Assembly (NCBI RefSeq): GCF_034350045.1
Contig: NZ_CP133781.1
Coordinates: 2,200,001-2,264,000 of the forward strand
DNA length: 64,000 nt
Origin: Pseudomonas sp. CCI4.2
GTDB taxonomy: Bacteria > Pseudomonadota > Gammaproteobacteria > Pseudomonadales > Pseudomonadaceae
Reading direction: 5' to 3'
Positions 57,837 to 64,000 of the stretch are shown here, one piece after another (positions within the stretch are counted from its first letter, which is position 1; each line of letters begins with the position of its first letter). The position numbers and the translations under genes are program-made. Below the pieces are notes generated by a model. The model saw only the letters and a list, made by a program, of their open reading frames with translations. It was not told where the DNA came from and ran no database searches.

Positions 57837-59867
57837 GTGAAGAGCCTTTTGTATCCAGCCATCGCGCTGATGAACCGGCTGAGCTTCGCGATGAAGTTCA
57901 CCCTCATTAGTATTCTGTTTTTCCTGCCCATGTTGGTGACCAACTTTTATTTGGTCAGGGATTCCTATCGCGAGTTTGTCGGTACCCGAACCGAGCTGCA
58001 AAGCCTCGAACTGGTAGGCGCCAGTCTAAACCTGCGGCGAGATTTGGAGACCCTAGACGGGCTGGTGGGCATGAACGTCGTGCTTGGCCAGGCCAGTCAA
58101 TTCGAAGCCCTGAGTTCGCGAATTTCCGCTCTGGAAACCACCGTGTTAAGCACCTTGCAGAACCTGAACGCGCCGGCGGAAGATCCAAGCCAGGTTGCTG
58201 CCTTCAACGCCAAGCGTGACGAACTTATTTCCGCTTTCAAGGCGCAGCAGGCCGAGTCGTCGCTGCAAAGCAAAAGCGGGATGATGTCGCGATTGTTAAG
58301 CAAGGCGCAGACCTTCAGCAAAGTCGTCGTCAGCCAAGCGGGTCTTAGCCAGGACCGCAGCAGCGATGTGCGGCAACTTATCGATTTGATTACCAGCGTC
58401 ACCCCGTTGATCACCCAGGCCATCGGCGACGGTCGGACCATGGGTTCGTATTCGTTGGGGCAGGGCATGATCAACTCATCGGCCAGCACCCGTTTTGATG
58501 AGCTGTTGCAACAACTTGAACGCATCCAGGGTGATTACGCCTTGAAGCTGCAGGACGCCTTCGGTAACAGCGCTGCTGCGCGCAACGCATTACAAGGTCC
58601 GGCGCAGGCCAGCCTGGCGACACTCAAACAAAGCAGTGAGATATTCGAGCAGCAGGTGGTGTCGGCCGACAGCTTGAATGCGCCGTGGGAGGCGTTCTAT
58701 CAACAGGTCACTGGGCTGATCGCCAAGACTTATCAACTGGACGACGCGACCGTGGCCTTCCTTAATCAGGACCTGCAAGGTCGGCTGGTGCAAAACCGTC
58801 AGCACACGATTCTATTGGTGGTTGCGCTGGCCGGGGCCTTCTTGCTGATCGTTTATCTCTACAGCGGTTTCTACGCTTCGACGCGCACCACGTTGAGGCG
58901 GTTGGGTGACGTCATGGACAAGGTGGCTGCGGGTGACATGACCGCCAGTTTTACCGCTCACAGCCGTGATGAGTTGGGCGAACTCGGCCGGGTGTTCAAC
59001 GGCACGGTGAAGAAAATTCATGACCTGATCGAATTGGTGGGCAAGACCGTCAGTGAGGTCGAGCGGCAAGCCGGACAGGTTGAATCGGTGTCGGCGGTGA
59101 GCAATCAGGCGGTGGCGGGGCAGCGCAACCAAATCGAATTGGTGGCCACAGCGATGAACCAAATGTCCGCCACGGCGCAGGAGGTAGCGCGCAGTGCGGC
59201 TGCGGCAGTGAGCAGCGCGCACAGCGTCAACCAAGAAACAGTCAGTGGTCGTGGGCTGGTCGAATCCCAGCAGATCAGCATCTCTCGGCTCGCCAGCGAG
59301 ATCGATCAATCGGTGTTGGTGATCAATCAATTGGCAACCGACAGCTCGTCCATCAGCCGTGTTTTGGATGTCATCAAAAGTATCGCCGAGCAAACCAATT
59401 TACTGGCGCTCAACGCTGCTATCGAAGCGGCGCGGGCCGGGGAGCAGGGCCGGGGCTTTGCGGTAGTGGCAGATGAAGTGCGTACCCTGGCCAAGCGCAC
59501 TCAGCAATCCACCGAGGAAATCGAACAGATGATCGCCAAGTTACAAGGCGGTGTCGGGGCGGCGGTCAAGGCGATGGGCGTCAGCCATGAAATGGCCAAT
59601 GGCACCGTGGGGCAGTCAGAAAAGGTCCAGCAAGCGCTGGAAAATATCCTTGGCGCCGTCAGCATGATCGTCGACCAGAATCAGCAGATCGCGGCCGCCG
59701 TGGAGCAGCAAACGGCGGTGGCCCATGACATCGACAGAAACATTGTCGAAATCAACCGTGCGGGTGAGCGCACGGCAGAAGGTGCGAATCAAACGGAACA
59801 CGCCAGCCGTCAATTATCGGCGCAGGTCGTGGAGTTGAAGCAGTTGATTAGCGCGTTTCGCGTATAG
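57837..59867 (+). CDS. Methyl-accepting chemotaxis protein
   Basis: 676 residues from a GTG start at 57837, with GGGAG 9 bases upstream. Transmembrane helix 1 is at about 20-40, followed by a ~280-residue helical periplasmic region, helix 2 ([20 protein letters not shown]), a HAMP domain ([15 protein letters not shown]) and the signalling domain with hairpin tip [20 protein letters not shown]. No CheR/CheB-tethering pentapeptide is present; the protein ends LISAFRV. The ligand cannot be told from sequence. A chemoreceptor also follows ampE in P. aeruginosa. Confidence 0.95.
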   Translation: MKSLLYPAIALMNRLSFAMKFTLISILFFLPMLVTNFYLVRDSYREFVGTRTELQSLELVGASLNLRRDLETLDGLVGMNVVLGQASQFEALSSRISALETTVLSTLQNLNAPAEDPSQVAAFNAKRDELISAFKAQQAESSLQSKSGMMSRLLSKAQTFSKVVVSQAGLSQDRSSDVRQLIDLITSVTPLITQAIGDGRTMGSYSLGQGMINSSASTRFDELLQQLERIQGDYALKLQDAFGNSAAARNALQGPAQASLATLKQSSEIFEQQVVSADSLNAPWEAFYQQVTGLIAKTYQLDDATVAFLNQDLQGRLVQNRQHTILLVVALAGAFLLIVYLYSGFYASTRTTLRRLGDVMDKVAAGDMTASFTAHSRDELGELGRVFNGTVKKIHDLIELVGKTVSEVERQAGQVESVSAVSNQAVAGQRNQIELVATAMNQMSATAQEVARSAAAAVSSAHSVNQETVSGRGLVESQQISISRLASEIDQSVLVINQLATDSSSISRVLDVIKSIAEQTNLLALNAAIEAARAGEQGRGFAVVADEVRTLAKRTQQSTEEIEQMIAKLQGGVGAAVKAMGVSHEMANGTVGQSEKVQQALENILGAVSMIVDQNQQIAAAVEQQTAVAHDIDRNIVEINRAGERTAEGANQTEHASRQLSAQVVELKQLISAFRV

Positions 59868-59873
59868 CGCTGC

Positions 59874-60653
59874 TTATTTCCAGTTGAACAGCTCGTAGGC
59901 GTTGCGGGTGCTGGCGTTGGCCAACTCCTCAGCTGGCACGCCCATTAACTGGGCCAGGGCCAAGCAGATGTCAGGCAAATGCTCGGGGCTGTTGCGCTGG
60001 TTAGGGTACATGGCGGGCGCCATGTCCGGGGCGTCGGTCTCCAGCACGACGCTGTCCAGCGGCAGTTTAGCGATGACCCGGTGCATGCGCAGCGCTTGGG
60101 GCCAAGTCGCTGCACCCCCCAAACCGAGCTTGAACCCAAGCTTGATGTATTCATCCGCTTCTTCCCGGCTTCCGGCAAACGCATGGATGATCCCACCGCG
60201 CTTGAGCTTGTAGTCTTTGAGTGTGGCGATTACGTTGGCGTGGCTGCGTCTGACATGCAAAAGGGCCGGCAAATTGAAGTCGACGGCCAGTTGCAGTTGC
60301 GCCTCGAACATCCCTTGTTGACGGTCTCGGTCCAGGGTCTCAACAAAGTAATCCAGCCCGAATTCACCCACCGCGCACAGCTGTGGATGTCCCTTGAGGC
60401 GTGTCAGCCAGTCGCCCAATTCCTCCACGTGGTCAAGCAGATGCTCATCGAGATACAGTGGGTGCAGGCCGAATGCCGCGAACAGGCTGGCGTCGCTTTG
60501 CACCAAATCCCACACCCGCGGCCAGTTGCGCTGATGCACACCTAGCACCACCGCCCGTTCGACGCCCACCGCTCGGCAGTTTGCCATCAGCGTCTGGCGG
60601 TCAGCGTCGAAGTCTGGAAAATCCAAATGAGTATGGGTGTCGATCAACGTCAT
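59874..60653 (-). CDS. TatD family metal-dependent hydrolase
   Basis: 259 residues. Metal ligands are visible in MTLIDTHTHLDFPDFDADRQ (HxH), AVGEFGLDY, LLHVRRSH, IIHAFAGS and LETDAPD. TatD-family proteins are 3'-5' exonucleases or related hydrolases in the cytoplasm. It lies 2 bp after the cra stop on the same strand, so it is co-transcribed with cra, an arrangement seen in other Pseudomonas fructose loci. Confidence 0.93.
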   Translation of the reverse strand: MTLIDTHTHLDFPDFDADRQTLMANCRAVGVERAVVLGVHQRNWPRVWDLVQSDASLFAAFGLHPLYLDEHLLDHVEELGDWLTRLKGHPQLCAVGEFGLDYFVETLDRDRQQGMFEAQLQLAVDFNLPALLHVRRSHANVIATLKDYKLKRGGIIHAFAGSREEADEYIKLGFKLGLGGAATWPQALRMHRVIAKLPLDSVVLETDAPDMAPAMYPNQRNSPEHLPDICLALAQLMGVPAEELANASTRNAYELFNWK

Positions 60654-60655
60654 AT

Positions 60656-61651
60656 TCAGACCTCGTGAATACGTTGTTTGAACGTCCGCGCAATGGCATG
60701 CACGCCGGGCTGGTAATCGTCTTTTTCCACCGCCGCTAACGCCAGCGCCAGTGCTTGATCCGCGATCAGTGGGTGCTGTTGCGCCATGGCATTGACCGGC
60801 AGCGGCAGGAAGTCTAGCAATTGAGTGTCACCGAAGGTGCCTAAATGCAGTTGCGCCGGATTCAGCGCCTGACTGTGCAGCAGGTCAAAAACACCCTGCA
60901 ACAACACGTAGGACGTGGTGATCAGTGCGTCGGGCAACTGGCCCAAACGTTCAAGCAGTTCGCTGGCCAGTCGCTTGCCACACTCACGGCTAAAGGCTTC
61001 GCCCTGTTGAACGATGACCTCGCCGCTGAAGCGTGTGAGCGCTTGCTCGAAACCGGCGGTGCGGATCTGGCTGACGATCAGTTCTGGGTGCGCGCTGATC
61101 AGCGCGATGTGCCGGGGCATCGGCTTCAACAAGCTGTGGGTCAGTTGCAGGCTGGCTTGATGGTCATCGCTGACCACTGAGCAGAAATGCGCAGGGTCCA
61201 TCTGGCGGTCTATCGCGATAATCGGCAGACCGACCTTTTGCAGTTCGCGGTAGCTGTCGTCATCGTATGGCAGGCAGCTGGCGACAAACAGCGCATCACA
61301 ACGCCGGGCGCGAAACAGCTGCAGCAGTTGCAGCTCGCTGGCAGGGGAGTCGTCGGAGCTGGCAATCAGCAGTTGATAGCCGTGGGCGCGGGCGCGTTGT
61401 TCCAGCAGTTTGGCGATGCGTGCGTAGCTGGGGTTTTCCAGGTCTGGGAGGATGAATCCCAGGGTTCGCGTATGACGGCTGCGCAAACCGGCGGCTTGTG
61501 GGTTGGGGCGGAAGCCATGTTGATCAACCACCTTGCGCACACGCTCGACGGTCGCGCTGCTGATGCGTTGCTGTTCGGCTTTGCCGTTGATGACGTAGCT
61601 GGCGGTGGTCACTGAAACACCGGCCAGACGAGCAATATCAGTGAGTTTCAA
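60656..61651 (-). CDS. cra: Catabolite repressor/activator Cra (FruR), LacI family
   Basis: 331 residues. The N-terminal LacI-type helix-turn-helix MKLTDIARLAGVSVTTASYV with INGKAEQQRISSAT (residues 21-34) is typical of Cra rather than sugar-specific LacI proteins. The periplasmic-binding-protein-like effector domain follows (LGFILPDLENPSYARIAKLL). It responds to fructose-1-phosphate and represses the divergent fru operon. A matching operator lies in the intergenic region. Confidence 0.93.
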   Translation of the reverse strand: MKLTDIARLAGVSVTTASYVINGKAEQQRISSATVERVRKVVDQHGFRPNPQAAGLRSRHTRTLGFILPDLENPSYARIAKLLEQRARAHGYQLLIASSDDSPASELQLLQLFRARRCDALFVASCLPYDDDSYRELQKVGLPIIAIDRQMDPAHFCSVVSDDHQASLQLTHSLLKPMPRHIALISAHPELIVSQIRTAGFEQALTRFSGEVIVQQGEAFSRECGKRLASELLERLGQLPDALITTSYVLLQGVFDLLHSQALNPAQLHLGTFGDTQLLDFLPLPVNAMAQQHPLIADQALALALAAVEKDDYQPGVHAIARTFKQRIHEV

Positions 61652-62009
61652 CCCAATATCCTTTTTGTTGTTGGATTGCGGTGTGTCTGAAATACCGCTA
61701 CAGCGGGTTACCTCCCGCTGACTTCTAATCTCAGGCGCTTATTCTCAGGAGACCTTCGCACAACTTGAAGCTCTCAGTTATTTCGCGCAATTTTTTGAAA
61801 AACCGTCCAAGTCATATGACGCTTGGGCTTCAACGGCAGCAGATTATCGAGTAACGTGCCGCACTTGACAGATTAATCGATTCAGCTTGAAAAATAATCC
61901 AGTCGCACTGCCCGCCTCATGGGTGTCAGAGGGTTATCGCCACACTCGCCTAAGCTGGTTCAATCGGTAATTGTGTGGATGCAGTCCCTAAAACAAAAAG
62001 GAGAAAGGC
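61652..62009. other. cra-fruB intergenic regulatory region
   Basis: A 358-bp gap between divergent genes. Besides the Cra operator it holds a perfect 10-bp palindrome GTCATATGAC at 61811-61820, flanked by CCAA and TTGG. No open frame or RNA gene is evident. Confidence 0.5.
61865..61886 (+). promoter_or_regulatory. fruB promoter -35 and Cra operator
   Basis: TTGACA at 61865-61870 is followed immediately by ATTAATCGATTCAGC (61872-61886). Its complement GCTGAATCGATTAAT fits the Cra consensus GNNGAATSRNTYMNN of E. coli. Cra bound here would overlap the promoter and block fruB; no clean -10 was identified. Confidence 0.65.
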
Positions 62010-64000
62010 ATGCTCGAACTCACCGTAGGGCAGATATCCATGGGCCAAACGGCCGTGGACAAATCTGCTGCATTGGAATTACTGGCCAGTAAACTGGTCG
62101 CCGATGGTTTGGTGGCTGAGGGTTATCTCCAGGGGCTGCAAGGCCGAGAGGCCCAAGGTTCGACCTTCCTGGGCCAAGGCATCGCCATTCCTCACGGCAC
62201 TCCAGAAACCCGCGACCTGGTGCTCGCCACCGGCGTGCGCCTGTTGCAGTTCCCTAACGGCGTGGATTGGGGTGACGGGCAGATTGTGTACTTGGCCATT
62301 GGTATAGCGGCTAAAAGCGACGAACACTTACGTTTACTGCAACTGCTCACCCGTGCGCTGGGCGAAGCTGATCTAGGTGAGGCGTTGCGCCAGGCAACGA
62401 CCCCTGACGCGTTGATTGGATTGTTGCAAGGTGCTCCGCAAGCCTTGGCCCTGGACGCGCAATTGATCAGCCTCGGTGTATCGGCCGATGATTTCGAAGA
62501 ATTGGTGTGGCGCGGTGCTCGCCTGCTGCGCAAGGCTGATTGCGTAAGCAACGGCTTCGCTGCGGTACTGCAACAGGTTGAAGCGCTGCCGTTGGGCGAT
62601 GGCCTTTGGTGGCTGCACAGTGAGCAAACCGTCAAGCGTCCCGGCCTGGCGTTTGTCACGCCAGACAAACCAATTCGTTTTCTAGGCAAACCGCTCACCG
62701 GGTTATTTTGCCTTGCCAGCATGGGTGAAGCCCATCAGGTACTGCTTGAGCGCTTGTGTGCGGTGTTGATCGAAGGCCGAGGCCACGAGTTGGGTCTCGC
62801 CACCAGCAGTCGCGCGGTATTGGCGGTACTGGGCGGCGAATTGCCCGAAGATTGGCCGAGCCAGCGGGTGACGCTAAGCAACGCCCATGGACTTCATGCC
62901 CGGCCGGCGAAGACCCTAGCGCAACTGGCTAAAACCTTCGAAGGCGAGATTCGCGTACGCGTTGTGGAAAGTGGCGAAAGTGCGGTGTCGGTCAAAAGCC
63001 TGACCAAGCTGCTGAGCCTGGGCGCGCGTCATGGTCAAACCCTGGAGTTCACCGTTGATCCCTCCGTCGCCATCAATGCGTTGCCCGCGCTGATTGCAGC
63101 GGTTCTCGAGGGGCTGGGTGAGGAAGTTGACGTGCTGTCCCGCCCATCCTCAGCGGCACCGGTGGTCGCCGCCGTATCGCCAGTGACGACGGCAATGAAT
63201 ACGGGCACCCAGAGCGTGATGGGGCCCGCCGATGGCGTTGTGATTCAAGCCATTGCTGCTGCCCCCGGTATTGCGGTGGGGCCGGCGCACATTCAGGTGC
63301 CGCAGCGGTTCGACTTTCCTTCACAGGGTGAATCAAGCGCGGCCGAGCACCAGCGCCTGCAATTGGCATTGTTTGCGGTGCGTCAGGACCTTGAAAGACT
63401 GATCCAGCGCGCCGAGGCCAAGGCGATTCGGGAGATTTTCGTTACTCACCAGGAAATGCTCGACGACCCCGGCTTGACCGACGAAGTCGCCGCCCGCCTG
63501 GAACAAGGCGAAAGTGCGCCGGCTGCCTGGATCGGCGTCATCGAAGCCGCCGCCTTGCAGCAGGAGCAATTGCACGACGCACTGCTGGCCGAGCGCGCCG
63601 CAGACCTGCGAGACATCGGGCGCCGGGTGCTGGCGCAGTTATGCGGTGTGGAAACGGTCGCCGAGCCCGAGCAACCGTACATTCTGGTCATGGCAGAAGT
63701 CGGCCCGTCCGATGTCGCACGCCTCAATCCCGCACGGGTCGCCGGCATACTGACAGCCCGTGGTGGCGCGACTGCACACAGCGCCATTGTCGCCCGCGCC
63801 TTGGGCATTCCGGCGGTGGTGGGGGCGGGCGACGCGGTGTTGCTGATCAAACCCGGTACGCCGTTGCTGCTCGATGGCCTGCGCGGACGACTCAGCGTCG
63901 CGCCAGATACCGCCACCTTGCTGCGCGCCATCCATGATCGCGACATCCGCACAGAGCGCTTGAATGCGGCTGCCGCATTACGCCTGGAACCCGCGCTGAC
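62010..64000 (+). CDS. fruB: Fructose PTS multiphosphoryl transfer protein FruB (EIIA-HPr-EI), 3' end outside window
   Basis: 663 codons are visible from the ATG at 62010, preceded by AAGGAG. Domains in order: EIIA-Fru with active His62 in IAIPHGT; HPr (FPr) with His296 in NAHGLHARPAKTL; Enzyme I, beginning near residue 405, with His590 in GGATAHSAIVARALGIPAVV. It passes phosphate from phosphoenolpyruvate to the fructose permease FruA, making fructose-1-phosphate. fruK and fruA are expected beyond the right edge. It is probably repressed by the adjacent Cra. Confidence 0.95.
   Translation, partial: MLELTVGQISMGQTAVDKSAALELLASKLVADGLVAEGYLQGLQGREAQGSTFLGQGIAIPHGTPETRDLVLATGVRLLQFPNGVDWGDGQIVYLAIGIAAKSDEHLRLLQLLTRALGEADLGEALRQATTPDALIGLLQGAPQALALDAQLISLGVSADDFEELVWRGARLLRKADCVSNGFAAVLQQVEALPLGDGLWWLHSEQTVKRPGLAFVTPDKPIRFLGKPLTGLFCLASMGEAHQVLLERLCAVLIEGRGHELGLATSSRAVLAVLGGELPEDWPSQRVTLSNAHGLHARPAKTLAQLAKTFEGEIRVRVVESGESAVSVKSLTKLLSLGARHGQTLEFTVDPSVAINALPALIAAVLEGLGEEVDVLSRPSSAAPVVAAVSPVTTAMNTGTQSVMGPADGVVIQAIAAAPGIAVGPAHIQVPQRFDFPSQGESSAAEHQRLQLALFAVRQDLERLIQRAEAKAIREIFVTHQEMLDDPGLTDEVAARLEQGESAPAAWIGVIEAAALQQEQLHDALLAERAADLRDIGRRVLAQLCGVETVAEPEQPYILVMAEVGPSDVARLNPARVAGILTARGGATAHSAIVARALGIPAVVGAGDAVLLIKPGTPLLLDGLRGRLSVAPDTATLLRAIHDRDIRTERLNAAAALRLEPAL

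Noticed and set aside
62010..64000. Apparent lack of a long frame after cra
   Set aside because: fruB is continuous in one frame to the right edge; I checked its three active-site histidines are in phase.

Overview
The window looks like chromosomal backbone of a Pseudomonas of the fluorescens/syringae type rather than P. aeruginosa. Gene content and order follow the conserved Pseudomonas segment fklB - ispB - rplU-rpmA-obgE-proB-creA - rpsT/murJ-ribF-ileS-lspA-fkpB-ispH - minor pilins - thiO - pilR-pilS - bamD/rluD-pgeF-clpB - tRNAs - yacG-coaE-pilD-pilC-pilB/pilA - tRNA-Thr - nadC - DUF1631 gene - ampD-ampE, ending in the tatD-cra/fruB fructose locus. Short REP-type palindromic repeats in five intergenic gaps also fit Pseudomonas.

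Layout. 1-9 kb: DUF4105 and DUF3015 genes, a Lon-related protease, a large unrecognised lipoprotein, fklB, and a small gene under a probable Fur box. 9-22 kb: isoprenoid, ribosomal, GTPase, proline, peptidoglycan-flippase, flavin, tRNA-synthetase and lipoprotein-processing genes, ordinary housekeeping. 22-32 kb: the most unusual part, with two separate minor-pilin sets facing each other. A minus-strand set (fimU-pilV-pilW-pilX-pilY1-pilE) has the conserved arrangement. A second set (plus-strand pilV/pilW/pilX/pilE-like genes and a minus-strand fimT-like gene) sits between it and ispH and has no pilY1. 32-39 kb: thiO, then a decayed HEPN/MNT toxin-antitoxin module with an intact nucleotidyltransferase, a broken HEPN gene and a palindrome-rich promoter, then pilR-pilS and bamD. 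39-46 kb: rluD-pgeF, clpB behind a heat-shock-type promoter, four tRNAs including two identical tRNA-Pro copies, and small conserved genes. 46-53 kb: an orphan CbiM-like membrane protein, yacG-coaE-pilD-pilC-pilB, pilA behind a sigma-54 type promoter, tRNA-Thr and nadC. 53-64 kb: DUF1631, ampD-ampE, a chemoreceptor, tatD-cra, and fruB, which runs off the right edge.

Together the window encodes much of a type IV pilus: the major pilin PilA, ATPase PilB, platform PilC, peptidase PilD, two minor-pilin sets, the tip adhesin PilY1 and the PilS-PilR/sigma-54 control circuit. No prophage, transposase, integrase or CRISPR array is visible. All functions are inferred from sequence reading; no database search was run.
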